A DNA stretch of 64,000 nucleotides from an uncultured Bacteroides sp. (GTDB taxonomy: Bacteria; Bacteroidota; Bacteroidia; Bacteroidales; Bacteroidaceae): NCBI GenBank assembly GCA_947646015.1, contig CANSEY010000014.1:1-64000 (forward strand). The letters run 5' to 3'. The notes under the pieces were generated by a model. That model saw only the letters and a program-made list of their open reading frames with translations. It ran no database searches and was not told the origin of the DNA. Below, piece after piece: positions 15,812 to 24,377 of this stretch (positions within the stretch are counted from its first letter, which is position 1; each line of letters opens with the position of its first letter). Made by a program: the position numbers and the translations under genes.

Positions 15812-17538
15812 ATGCAATCAAGAATATTACGGTAGGACATACCGAACGTCTGCGTAGACCTGTCGGTTACACGATGCTTGCCAATCTGGTGAATATCGTT
15901 CCGTTCTGTCTTTCTATCGAAGCCATTAATGTGATTTTCCGTACGTTCGACGGTAGTGGTACACCGCTGGATACGAATCGTCTTTGGATGATTTTTGCTA
16001 TATTGGTCGTGTATATGGTGGTGATGGCTTTTGCCGAACGCGCCGCCTATCATGCCAACTTTCGCGGTGCTTATGAGATGAGTGCCGAAGGGCGTATTAA
16101 TTTAGCCGAGCATCTGCGTAAATTATCCTTGGGATTCCTGTCCCGCAGAGATCCGGGGGATCTTTCTTCCATGCTGATCACTGACTTTACTATGGCGGAA
16201 ACGGGAATATCCCATCACTTGCCCCAATTGATGGGAGCGTTGGTAATGCCGGTTCTTGCCTTCCTTGGCTTGCTTTGGATTGACTGGCGCATGGCGGTGG
16301 CCATGTTCGTAGCTTTACCGCTTGCGGTTGCTGTCCTGTTGCTTAGCAATATCGCCCAGCGTAAGCTGAGTGTGCGGCAGATTGAAGCCAAGATTAATGC
16401 CGGAAACCGTCTGGAAGAATATCTGCAAGGCATACGGGTGATGAAAGCATATAATTTGCTGGGAGGCAAGTTCGAACGCCTGAAAATGGCTTTTAGTGAT
16501 CTCCGTCGTGCCTGTATCCGGCAGGAGGCGCTTCTCGGTCCATTTATCTTATTCTCGGTCACATTGATCCGTGCCGGATTGACATTCATGATACTTTGCG
16601 GTACGTACCTGTTGATAGGAGGCGAACTTTCACTGCTCACGTTTGTCATGTTTCTGGTGGTCGGTTCCCGTGTTTTCGATCCGCTGACATCTGCCTTGAC
16701 TAACTTTGCCGAGTTTCGCTACTTCTCCATCGCAGGAGGACGTATCCTTACGTTGATGAACGAACCGGAAATGAAGGGAGATCGTGATGTGCCCGAAAGC
16801 GGAGATATTACTTTTGATCATGTATCTTTCGGTTATCAGGAAAAGGAAATACTGCATGATATTTCCGTGACTCTTAGAAAAGGGACGCTCACTGCTTTGG
16901 TCGGTCCTTCCGGAAGCGGAAAGAGTACGATGCTGAAACTTTGCGCACGCTTCTATGATCCGCGTAAAGGCTCGGTTCGTTTTAACGGAATGGATATGAA
17001 AGAACTGGAGCCGGAGTCATTAATGAAACATTGTTCCATGGTTTTTCAGGATGTCTATCTGTTTCAGGATACGCTGAAGAATAATATCCGTTTCGGCAGG
17101 ACAGATGCTACGGATGAAGAGATCGTAGCGGCAGCGAAAAAGGCTTGTTGTCACGAATTCATCATGCGTCTGCCCAAAGGATACGATACGATGGTAGGAG
17201 AAGGTGGCTGCACTCTTTCGGGAGGAGAAAAACAACGGATCTCCATTGCCCGTGCCATGCTGAAAGAAGCTCCGGTCGTGCTGCTGGATGAGGCTACTGC
17301 CTCTCTCGATCCGGAGAATGAAGTAGAAGTGCAGCAGGCTATCAATACCTTGATTGCGGGACGGACGGTAATCGTTATCGCTCACCGCCTCAAAACGATC
17401 CGAAATGCCGACCGGATTATTGTGCTGGAAGAAGGACGAATTGCGGAACAAGGCACTCATGATGAACTTTTGAGCCGGCCGGGGCTGTACGCCAAACTTT
17501 GGAATATACAGGAACAGACATCGGGATGGAAACTATAA
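15808..17538 (+). CDS. ABC exporter, fused permease/ATPase, subunit 2
   Basis: A 576-residue half-transporter, partner of the preceding gene. The start is set at 15808 because it has a real Shine-Dalgarno (AAGGAGG at 15794), unusual here, and makes the classic ATGA overlap. The frame is open 60 bp further upstream but that part overlaps subunit 1. The membrane domain spans about 15-310 and the ATPase about 330-565, with Walker A GPSGSGKST, signature LSGGEKQR, Walker B VVLLDEATASLDPE and H-loop IVIAHRLKT. Both subunits keep the catalytic Glu, so both ATP sites look competent. The terminator at 17563 closes the unit. Confidence 0.93.
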   Translation: MNAIKNITVGHTERLRRPVGYTMLANLVNIVPFCLSIEAINVIFRTFDGSGTPLDTNRLWMIFAILVVYMVVMAFAERAAYHANFRGAYEMSAEGRINLAEHLRKLSLGFLSRRDPGDLSSMLITDFTMAETGISHHLPQLMGALVMPVLAFLGLLWIDWRMAVAMFVALPLAVAVLLLSNIAQRKLSVRQIEAKINAGNRLEEYLQGIRVMKAYNLLGGKFERLKMAFSDLRRACIRQEALLGPFILFSVTLIRAGLTFMILCGTYLLIGGELSLLTFVMFLVVGSRVFDPLTSALTNFAEFRYFSIAGGRILTLMNEPEMKGDRDVPESGDITFDHVSFGYQEKEILHDISVTLRKGTLTALVGPSGSGKSTMLKLCARFYDPRKGSVRFNGMDMKELEPESLMKHCSMVFQDVYLFQDTLKNNIRFGRTDATDEEIVAAAKKACCHEFIMRLPKGYDTMVGEGGCTLSGGEKQRISIARAMLKEAPVVLLDEATASLDPENEVEVQQAINTLIAGRTVIVIAHRLKTIRNADRIIVLEEGRIAEQGTHDELLSRPGLYAKLWNIQEQTSGWKL

Positions 17539-17562
17539 AAACGGCTCATCAGAGATAAAACG

Positions 17563-17594
17563 AAAAGGTCCGGCTTTCACAAGCCGGGCCTTTT
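17563..17594. terminator. Bidirectional terminator after ABC operon
   Basis: AAAAGGTCCGGCTT / AAGCCGGGCCTTTT arms around a TCAC loop, with T on one side and A on the other. It can end the ABC operon on the plus strand and the sRNA-like transcript coming from 17.77 kb on the minus strand. Confidence 0.85.
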
Positions 17595-17764
17595 GTTTAC
17601 TAGAATTTATGCTATTTACACTTATTCTGTAATATTGAATACATTATATGGTTTTTTTAAACTAACAACCAAATGTGAGAATGCGGGAGAATCACTTCGG
17701 CCGATTCCAATGTTTTCAATGTGGCTACGTAATTTTTAATTATGACTAATTAATTCAATTCTGA
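17595..17764 (-). ncRNA. Putative small RNA, copy A
   Basis: A minus-strand promoter (TATCTTTG at 17770-17777) reads into a gene-free stretch ending at the 17563 terminator, giving roughly 170-200 nt. Its first 50 nt are nearly identical to the 5' part of copy B near 37.5 kb: ATCAGAATTGAATTAATTAG, TCATAATT, then TTACGTAGCCACATT. A weaker block (GCCGAAGYGATT) is shared further in. No open frame longer than a few codons was seen in the shared part, which argues for an RNA product. Family unknown. Confidence 0.6.
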
Positions 17765-17769
17765 TATTG

Positions 17770-17818
17770 CAAAGATAGGGGCTTTGACGATTTCCTGCAA
17801 TCACCTGAAATGGGTATT
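17770..17818 (-). promoter_or_regulatory. Promoter of sRNA copy A with shared dyad
   Basis: On the minus strand AATACCCATTTCAGGTGATT (17799-17818) runs into the -33 ATTG, then 20 nt, then TATCTTTG. It is nearly the same as the hemerythrin promoter (AATACCTATTTGTGGTGATT). Confidence 0.75.
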
Positions 17819-17859
17819 CTTGGGCGGGTTACTAGCAATATATAGTGGGTCTGAATCTT

Positions 17860-18960
17860 TTATTCCGGAACATTTGCAGAGTTTCCTGTCAACCTGTTCA
17901 GATGACATACCAGTAGTTTTCCTTCATTATCTCTCAAATGCATACCATTGCCTTGACAATAACGGAAGTATTTGCATCGGGCGCACTCGTCTTTTTTCAT
18001 CCATGAACGGTCGCGATAAGGCTGGAATTTCGTTTGCCATATTTCCCAAAAATCATCCTGATAGATATTTCCTTGATGGTAGTTGGAGCGGATGCTGCTA
18101 CAGGCACTGATAGAACCGTCAATCAAAACGGAGCCGACTGATATTCCGGCACTACAGAAGAAAGGAGTATTCCGTACTTCACCTTCATAGTTACCCAGGA
18201 AACCTTCGCAGCCGTAACTCGCACGGATAATTCCTTCCTTTCGGGTGTCACGGATGAAGTCGAGTACTTGTTTCAGTTCTTCTCCGTTCATACGGAATTC
18301 CGGTTCTTCGGCGGCTCGTCCTACCGGAAAGATGGTAGATACTCTCCATCGTTTGACTCCGAGACTGATAAGTAACTCTTTCATAGCCGGCAACTGTGGC
18401 AGGCTACGGCGGGTGACACAGGTAATGACGTCGAATGTCAGTTCAGGGATAGCTGTGATTTCCCGTATGGCATTTACGGCACAATCGAAACTTTCGGGAT
18501 GTCGTCGCATCCAGTTGTGTACATCCTTCAGTCCGTCAAGGCTGATGGATATACTACGCATACCGCTGCGGATCAGGTTGTGAAGCCGTTCGCGTGTGAG
18601 ACACAGGCCGTTGCATACCATGCCCCACGGGTATCCCCGTCGGGATATTTCTTTGCCGCAAGTTTCCAAATCTTCACGTACGGTTGGCTCTCCACCGGAG
18701 ATAATGACGAATACATCGTGCGGATTGGTATGTGTTGCTATGCTGTCCAGTACTTTTAGAAAATCCTGCAGAGGCATATCCGGAGTAGCGGGAGAGGACT
18801 TGCAGTCACTGCCACAATGGCGGCAACGTACATTACATCGTAAGGTGCATTCCCAAAAAAGCTGTCTGAGCGGATGTTCTTCCACTCTTTCGTGTTTCAT
18901 CCGGCGAAATATTTCTAAAGCCAGCCATCGGCGGGGAGTAAGGGGGATGATACGTTTCAT
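17860..18960 (-). CDS. Radical SAM/SPASM maturase of rSAM/lipoprotein system
   Basis: A 366-residue radical SAM enzyme. The [4Fe-4S] SAM-binding CX3CX2C motif is C42-NVR-C46-RH-C49, with further Cys at 38 and 53. Glycine-rich SAM contacts (VIISGGEPTVRED) and the barrel follow. The C-terminal SPASM-type region (about 270-355) has CSAG...CSSIRSNYHQGN and CARCKYFRYCQGNG for auxiliary clusters. Its start overlaps the stop of a small lipoprotein by four bases. This matches the rSAM/lipoprotein pairing known in Bacteroidetes (families TIGR04133/TIGR04134), in which the lipoprotein is presumed to be the modified partner. The chemistry is not established. The pair has its own -7 box (TTATCTTTG near 19437). 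Confidence 0.9.
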   Translation of the reverse strand: MKRIIPLTPRRWLALEIFRRMKHERVEEHPLRQLFWECTLRCNVRCRHCGSDCKSSPATPDMPLQDFLKVLDSIATHTNPHDVFVIISGGEPTVREDLETCGKEISRRGYPWGMVCNGLCLTRERLHNLIRSGMRSISISLDGLKDVHNWMRRHPESFDCAVNAIREITAIPELTFDVITCVTRRSLPQLPAMKELLISLGVKRWRVSTIFPVGRAAEEPEFRMNGEELKQVLDFIRDTRKEGIIRASYGCEGFLGNYEGEVRNTPFFCSAGISVGSVLIDGSISACSSIRSNYHQGNIYQDDFWEIWQTKFQPYRDRSWMKKDECARCKYFRYCQGNGMHLRDNEGKLLVCHLNRLTGNSANVPE

Positions 18961-19409
18961 TCTTCTTCTTTTTTCTCCTCTTTAAGTAAAGTGACTTTTC
19001 CCTCTTTTCCAAGGTCTTGTATTCTAATCTTTTTTGTCTGGTATGCGCCATTCTTTTCGCCGTCTACATCTGTATACTCAAGGTACATTTCAGATTTTTT
19101 TGGAGGATACTCTTCGAATTTAAATGTATTGATTGCTATACCGCCTACCGTATAATGCTCTATTTCACGTGACTCGGTATAGGCAGTATCTGTAATTAAT
19201 GAATCTTCTTGATTCATATAACTGGATACTACGCGAATACCATTAATATTTTCTTTTTCTTCATTTTGTACTTGACTGCTTATTATAATGTCAGGAGTCC
19301 AGTCGGGACCGGGACCATAATAACAAGGTTCGTCCCAGATTTCGTTATTATTGCCACATCCGGAAAAGCCTAAAGCGGCGAGCAGACTTAGTAGATATTT
19401 GTTTCTCAT
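18957..19409 (-). CDS. Lipoprotein partner of radical SAM enzyme
   Basis: A 150-residue lipoprotein. The start at 19409 is chosen because it gives a proper signal peptide (MRNKYLLSLLAALGFSGC); the frame stays open 87 codons upstream without one. After the lipidated Cys comes GNNNEIWDEPCYYGPGPDWTPDIIIS, containing the only other Cys and a Gly/Pro/aromatic-rich segment, the likely target of the adjacent radical SAM enzyme. The rest is charged, beta-prone and ends in an acidic/lysine tail (LLKEEKKEEE). Translational coupling with the enzyme (ATGA overlap) supports a substrate or partner role. This is inferred from family precedent. Confidence 0.85.
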   Translation of the reverse strand: MRNKYLLSLLAALGFSGCGNNNEIWDEPCYYGPGPDWTPDIIISSQVQNEEKENINGIRVVSSYMNQEDSLITDTAYTESREIEHYTVGGIAINTFKFEEYPPKKSEMYLEYTDVDGEKNGAYQTKKIRIQDLGKEGKVTLLKEEKKEEE

Positions 19410-19890
19410 GTTATTAACGTGTTTAGTTCTTGTTGGGACAAAGATAATTAATCTTTGAATCGGCTGTTCTCTATTGTTCGTTTTATTTTTTGAATGAGAT
19501 GATTTTAGAGATTGGGGATGATTGTATAATGGGGTATCAGGAAATACAATCTTATGGGATAAAGGAGAAAACATCTTGATTCTTTTGTGGGTAATTAAAC
19601 AAAACCGTATTAAATGGGGACAGGTATTTATCCACAGGATGTGCGAATTGATATTCTCCCCTTTTCGCATATATTGGGAAAAGGTATGTGTAATAGCAAA
19701 AAGTGCAATACTTTCTGTGATATTCTTTCTTTTTGATTTGATTTTAGGTAATTTCCTGTCGTTGTATATTGCAGAATGACCTCAAATAGCGATTCCCCGC
19801 TCTCAGAAAGGAGTTCTTTTACTCCCGGCCCGGCTCTCAGAGTGCTTCAGCACGGGGCTTATTAGCGTGAAGAGTAAGGTTAGACAAGAT

Positions 19891-19996
19891 ATAGAGTAAG
19901 TATACGGTGCATATAGTGTAAGTATACGGTGCGTATAGTGTAACTATAGCCTGCGAATAGCGTAACTATACCCTGCAAATAGCGTCAGTATCCTGA
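19891..19996. repeat. 22-bp tandem repeat, about five units
   Basis: Units begin at 19891, 19913, 19935, 19957 and 19979, each exactly 22 bp except the last, which is about 18. The first full form is ATAGTGTAAGTATACGGTGC plus two bases; later units drift (ATAGCGTAACTATACCCTGC). The period is not a multiple of three, so this is not a coding repeat, and it equals about two helical turns. Confidence 0.85.
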
Positions 19997-20036
19997 AAAG
20001 AAGGTGGAAATAGACTGTTTTTAGTCTTTTCCCTTT

Positions 20037-20066
20037 CTATTTCGTTCATAGCCTTGAACGAAATAG
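20037..20066. repeat. Perfect 12-bp inverted repeat
   Basis: CTATTTCGTTCA, six-base spacer, TGAACGAAATAG. It has no T run on either side, so it is more like an operator or RNA hairpin than a terminator. It lies 40 bp past the 22-bp tandem repeat. Confidence 0.7.
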
Positions 20067-20252
20067 TTAGAGCAGGAGGGAAGACTATTGGCTAAATTGC
20101 TCGCTTAGAGAACCGGAACGAGAAAGATGAAGGTGCAGAGTGATATCATAATTGCTATAAAACTTCGATATTGATAAATCGCTAATTGCCTAGAATCCGA
20201 TAAAAATTCCGAGGGTAGAGAAGGGGCGGAATTAGCGAAACTCTGAGCATTA

Positions 20253-20292
20253 CAAAATACAAATTGTCACTTTTGACAATTTGTATTTTGTT
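20253..20292. terminator. Long AT-rich hairpin after ccsBA-like gene
   Basis: Perfect 18-bp arms ACAAAATACAAATTGTCA / TGACAATTTGTATTTTGT around a four-base loop, just past the stop of the ResB-CcsA gene. Probably the end of the long minus-strand operon. Confidence 0.8.
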
Positions 20293-20306
20293 TCTTGGAA
20301 TGAACG

Positions 20307-22427
20307 TTAACTATTCGCATAGCTATGCATTCCACCCAAGACATAGTTCACTCCGAAATATGTCATCAGAACAGTGAGGAATGCTAGTATCATATAAATG
20401 TGGAAGAACAAAGGCTTGCGGAAAATCTGCAGACTTTGTGAATGGAATGCCACACCATATACAAGGAAAGTAATCAATGCCCAGACTTCTTTCGGGTCCC
20501 ATGCCCAATAGCGTCCCCATGAAACATTTGCCCAGACTGCACCAAGAAAGATGCCTGCTCCCAGAAAGAATGTGGCAGGATAAAGCAACAGACGGCTAAG
20601 CAGTGTCAATTGTTCTACCCGATTATCCTGTCTTTCATACCCCCCGGTAACATGGTTTTCTGTTTCTTTTTTCCGCAGACATAGTGCCAGTATTCCATTC
20701 AGCATGATGAAAGCCAATAGAGCATAAGACATCATAATTAGTGAAACATGAATGCTAAGCCATGGAGAAACGAGCACCGGCATCAAAGGAGTGATCTGTG
20801 GATTCATTTGTCCCAAATAAGAAACTAACAGGACAAAGCCGGAAAGCAAGAACCCGAAGGGAAGTGTGAAAGGGAAGCGACGATGGAGCAGGCAGGCCAC
20901 CAGGAGAATACATAATGCCATGAATTGCATCGTTTCATAACCATTACTCAGGGGAATGCGTCCGCCGATATACCAACGGAGGCAATATCCAGCCAAATGA
21001 AATAGAAAAGCCGCATAAAGCACCACGGAAAAAGAGACCCCTGCTATATGTGAAACTGTTTTGACTTTTGGTGGAAGAGCAGTGCTCCGCAGGCAGTTGT
21101 GAAGCAGAAGCAGGAAAGACAACAGTCCAAAAGCCAGATTAACCATAAAGAGAATCTTGCTGAATGGAATACTGTTGTAGAGCAATTCAGCTTTTACTTG
21201 TATCTTGGAGAGAGGTTTCACACTGCCATCGGCAGGTAATGGCTGAATGAATGTCCCTTGCTCCAGCATGAGAATGAGTCCTACTTTCTCATCTGTCTCT
21301 TGGATGGCTTTTGCTAGTTTGCTTTGTCCCTGTTCCCGTTGCCAATGTTCCCGTAAGCGGTAAACTGATCCGTCGAATAAATCAGTGAGGCGTGCGTAAG
21401 GTGTTTTCAGGCCGAGCAACTGTTGTAGTTCTGCACTTTTTATGTATATCAGCGATTCATTTCTCCACACTTCGGGATAGAGTAACCAGCCTCCGATTAC
21501 TTGTTCGGGAGTCAGTCCTTTGTAGGACGATTTGCCTGTCAGCTTCTGAACAAAGTCGCGGGCTAATGTATTGAAAGGTACTACCCGGTCGTGGTAAATC
21601 ACTTGTTCGCGTGCCAGGCTATCTGCTTGTATCCGTTTGAGGGCAGGGAGTGATCTCTTTTGCGCCTGCGCTGTTCCGGCAAGGCAGAAAAGGAATAAGA
21701 TGAACACTCCTCCTTTTTTCAGTAACGGATGATTCAACAAGCGACGGAACTCACCGTTTTGAGAGAACAGAAGCCAGATCATGGAGATGCCCAGCAGAAT
21801 ATATCCTGCATAAGTAACCCTCGTACCCCATGGATCATAATTCACCGTCAGCCAACTTCCCTGCCCGTCATCGTCGAAAGACGACTGATAGAAGCGGAAG
21901 CCTTGCGAAGTAAATATGCGGTTCATTGAAATTTGTTCATGAAAGAAAGTGTCTTTTTGTCCGGAGAGAGAGTCAGATAGTGAGACGGGAAGGGAATGAC
22001 TGATATAACTGACGTAATCGGCAGGCGCTTCTGTCCCCGGATAATATACTACCCGGAAACTGTCCAGCCGCATGATAAACGGCAGTTTTATATTCTTTCC
22101 GCTTTCCGGTTCCTCGAAACTATTCATTGCTACGCCGGGGCGCAGATGTATATATCCCTTCTTGCTGCCGATAAACGTAATCATGGCCCCCACCAGGATA
22201 ACGAGGAAGGAGCCATGCAACAACAATATGGGAAGCCGCCGCCATAAGGCACGCCGGATGAGAGCGGCAAGTGTTATTACGGCTATCGCTCCCCATAAAC
22301 AACAAAACCAGATCGTATGATATATATTTCTTTCCACAAAGTCCGTCCCATACGCTTGCTCTACGAAGGTAGTCACAGCAAGCAATCCCACCAGACAGAC
22401 ATATAAAATAACAAGTAGCCTTTTCAA
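20307..22427 (-). CDS. ResB-CcsA fusion, system II cytochrome c biogenesis
   Basis: A 706-residue inner-membrane protein that exports heme and attaches it to apocytochrome CXXCH motifs (system II). The N-terminal ResB/Ccs1-like part (1-230) has four helices and a periplasmic loop. The middle (about 250-410) is a periplasmic insert. The CcsA-like C-terminus (about 420-706) has the heme-handling WWD segment WGRYWAWDPKEVWALITFLVY. It closes an operon with two CXXCH proteins (di-heme oxidoreductase and cytochrome lipoprotein), its likely clients. Fused forms of this type serve cytochrome c nitrite reductase in relatives; here local clients are more likely. Confidence 0.9.
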   Translation of the reverse strand: MKRLLVILYVCLVGLLAVTTFVEQAYGTDFVERNIYHTIWFCCLWGAIAVITLAALIRRALWRRLPILLLHGSFLVILVGAMITFIGSKKGYIHLRPGVAMNSFEEPESGKNIKLPFIMRLDSFRVVYYPGTEAPADYVSYISHSLPVSLSDSLSGQKDTFFHEQISMNRIFTSQGFRFYQSSFDDDGQGSWLTVNYDPWGTRVTYAGYILLGISMIWLLFSQNGEFRRLLNHPLLKKGGVFILFLFCLAGTAQAQKRSLPALKRIQADSLAREQVIYHDRVVPFNTLARDFVQKLTGKSSYKGLTPEQVIGGWLLYPEVWRNESLIYIKSAELQQLLGLKTPYARLTDLFDGSVYRLREHWQREQGQSKLAKAIQETDEKVGLILMLEQGTFIQPLPADGSVKPLSKIQVKAELLYNSIPFSKILFMVNLAFGLLSFLLLLHNCLRSTALPPKVKTVSHIAGVSFSVVLYAAFLFHLAGYCLRWYIGGRIPLSNGYETMQFMALCILLVACLLHRRFPFTLPFGFLLSGFVLLVSYLGQMNPQITPLMPVLVSPWLSIHVSLIMMSYALLAFIMLNGILALCLRKKETENHVTGGYERQDNRVEQLTLLSRLLLYPATFFLGAGIFLGAVWANVSWGRYWAWDPKEVWALITFLVYGVAFHSQSLQIFRKPLFFHIYMILAFLTVLMTYFGVNYVLGGMHSYANS

Positions 22428-22448
22428 CAGTACAATCTTTTGGTGATA

Positions 22449-23603
22449 TTAAAAGGAAGCATAATCCTTGTTTTTACAGGCTTTCACTCCCATACATTCC
22501 ATCTCTATCAACCATCCCGGACGACATACGGGGGCATGAACAAATACTTTAGGCGTGTGCGGAAAGCGTTTGTCGTACATACCTTTAACGACAGTATAGT
22601 CTGCGATGTCACGCAAATATACGATCATCTGTCCCAGATCATCAAATGTGCAGTCGGCTTCTTGCAGTAGCACCTCTACATTCTCCCACATTCGTTCGGT
22701 CTGCTTGCGGATATCACCGGGGTGCACTACTTCACCTTTGTTATTGATGCTTGCCGTGCCGGAAATGAATACTTGGCGGCGATCTCCATAGTCTACATAC
22801 GTGCCACGTTCAAAGCTCACTCCGTATTCGTAAGTCGGGTTCAGATGTGTGGGCGCATAAAGAAAGTGAATCTGCTCCGGTTTCACGCCGGCTATGGCAT
22901 ACGTATCCATTTGTACCAGTACTTTCGGGTCGGCATGGCGTCCGCCGATTCCTGTGCTGGAGATGTAATGTGTCTTTTCTGTCAGGTTCTGTGTCACAAA
23001 GACCTCATTGCGTGCTTTCACGACTCCGGCATAGTTTACGTCTACGTTCTGCACGAAGAACCAGGTACGAATACAATGATCTGCCAGTCTGCATCCTTGT
23101 TCCATAAGTTGCATCACGTAATCATTCAGCAGCAGGCGGGTCTGATACTCTGAGTTGGCTGCACGGTTGAAAGCGCTGCCGGCCCAAAGATGGCGGTACG
23201 CACCGTGCTTCACTTCGAAAAGGCCGTTGTGCAGTACTTGCGTCTGTATGTCGGTTTGCAGATAAACCCACAGGGCAATCTTTGTTCCGTCCAATGGTGG
23301 CTGCTCCACAATGGAAAGTGCGCAGTCGGAACCTTCGGTGGTCAAAGCCAGCAGCGTATCTGCCTGATTGGCAGCATCGCTCAGGAAATAGCGCTTGAAT
23401 ACGGCAACCCCACCTTTGAGTTCTTTGGCAAGTAAATTATCATAAGTATTCAAAACTGCATTCAGCTGTTCTTCGTATGTATCTTCCGGTTTCGTGGAAT
23501 GTATCATTACGTGATACTCCGAAGCTCCTGCCTCTGCATTATATTTAAAAATCTCAGTTAGAGTCTTTTCAGACTGGATGTTCTGTTGTTCTTTGTTGTT
23601 CAT
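22449..23603 (-). CDS. RidA-superfamily, chorismatase-like protein
   Basis: A 384-residue cytoplasmic protein. The start at 23603 (MNNKEQQN) is preferred because an earlier in-frame Met would overlap the upstream gene. The C-terminal part (about 255-370) looks like a RidA/YjgF fold (RRQVFISGTASINNKGEVVHPGDIRKQTERMWENVEVLLQEADC). The middle HCIRTWFFVQNVDVNYAGVVKARNEVF resembles the FkbO/Hyg5 chorismatase group, where an N-terminal RidA-like domain is also present. Whether it cleaves chorismate or deaminates enamines is unclear. It lies inside the imelysin/cytochrome operon with 21-31 bp spacing, which gives no obvious metabolic reason for it. Confidence 0.7.
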   Translation of the reverse strand: MNNKEQQNIQSEKTLTEIFKYNAEAGASEYHVMIHSTKPEDTYEEQLNAVLNTYDNLLAKELKGGVAVFKRYFLSDAANQADTLLALTTEGSDCALSIVEQPPLDGTKIALWVYLQTDIQTQVLHNGLFEVKHGAYRHLWAGSAFNRAANSEYQTRLLLNDYVMQLMEQGCRLADHCIRTWFFVQNVDVNYAGVVKARNEVFVTQNLTEKTHYISSTGIGGRHADPKVLVQMDTYAIAGVKPEQIHFLYAPTHLNPTYEYGVSFERGTYVDYGDRRQVFISGTASINNKGEVVHPGDIRKQTERMWENVEVLLQEADCTFDDLGQMIVYLRDIADYTVVKGMYDKRFPHTPKVFVHAPVCRPGWLIEMECMGVKACKNKDYASF

Positions 23604-23634
23604 ATGCAATTTTTCAATGACTAATAGTTCTATT

Positions 23635-24354
23635 TTACTCTTGCGCACCGTCGTCAATCCAGTTGTCAATCAGTGTCAGGATGTTGGATGAAGTGACCAT
23701 CTGTGAATGGTCTATCCCCCAGCTTGAACTGATATTCGTATTCAATATCTGGTGTAAAATGCTTTCTTTGGCATTGCGGGGTTTCACCCGTAACACATCG
23801 TTTACGATGGTCGAAGGTTGGTTGACTAAGTCTTCATAGCTTTCTCCGGTCAGCAAATTCAGTTCGGCTGCGGGCTTGGCACTTCCTCCGTGACAGGCTG
23901 TACAGGTTTTATCGAAAACCTGTTGCTGGATGGTATGATACATACTGACATCAATCGTGCCTACTTCCATGAAGGTAGTGTCGGCAGTTGCCGTGAAATC
24001 TTCGATGGTCTGGAAACTGACGACACGTTTTCGCAGTCTGTTGATGACACATAGTTCTATCTCGGTCACTTCCTCACTGATACCAGACAGTATCACTTCC
24101 ACTTCACCGCCGTCGGTCTCCGGAGTAGGAATAACTTTGGAAACAATGGCATACTCGCTCTCATCATCGAAACCTGCCACCACTATGCTGTATCCTTCGG
24201 ACCATTTGTTGATACCACTGAATTTGCCGGACAGTTTCAGTACCCGTCCTTCTCTCGGTACGAAACCTGTATTTTCATAAATCCTGCCGTCGTCACAAGA
24301 AGTCAATCCCGTGACAAGCAGGGAAAAAGCAAAGAAAAGAATGTATTTCTTCAT
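23635..24354 (-). CDS. Monoheme cytochrome-type lipoprotein
   Basis: A 239-residue lipoprotein (lipobox LTSC-DDG) with a beta-rich N-terminal half and one heme c motif, CTACH, at about residue 164. It is followed by GGSAKPAAELNLLTGESYEDLV and a helical C-terminus ending LIDNWIDDGAQE, as in planctomycete/Bacteroidetes cytochrome C domains of the PSCyt type. It should sit in the periplasm or outer membrane and pass electrons, perhaps to or from the di-heme oxidoreductase two genes upstream. Heme would be attached by the ResB-CcsA protein of the same operon. Confidence 0.85.
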   Translation of the reverse strand: MKKYILFFAFSLLVTGLTSCDDGRIYENTGFVPREGRVLKLSGKFSGINKWSEGYSIVVAGFDDESEYAIVSKVIPTPETDGGEVEVILSGISEEVTEIELCVINRLRKRVVSFQTIEDFTATADTTFMEVGTIDVSMYHTIQQQVFDKTCTACHGGSAKPAAELNLLTGESYEDLVNQPSTIVNDVLRVKPRNAKESILHQILNTNISSSWGIDHSQMVTSSNILTLIDNWIDDGAQE

Positions 24355-24377
24355 AAACAGATCCTTTCTCGCATTAG

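Larger units (their letters stand above)
19410..20252. other. Gene-poor 840-bp region with repeats
   Basis: No convincing gene. An 85-codon plus frame (19522-19779) has atypical composition and no promoter. The region holds the rSAM lipoprotein promoter (near 19437), a five-unit 22-bp tandem repeat (19891-19996) and a perfect 12-bp inverted repeat (20037-20066). It separates two minus-strand operons. Confidence 0.6.

Noticed and set aside
19522..19779. 85-codon plus-strand frame upstream of the rSAM lipoprotein
   Set aside because: Low-complexity, no promoter box, and composition typical of intergenic DNA.
19891..19996. Possible CRISPR array
   Set aside because: The 22-bp units are contiguous with no unique spacers and there are no cas genes in the window.
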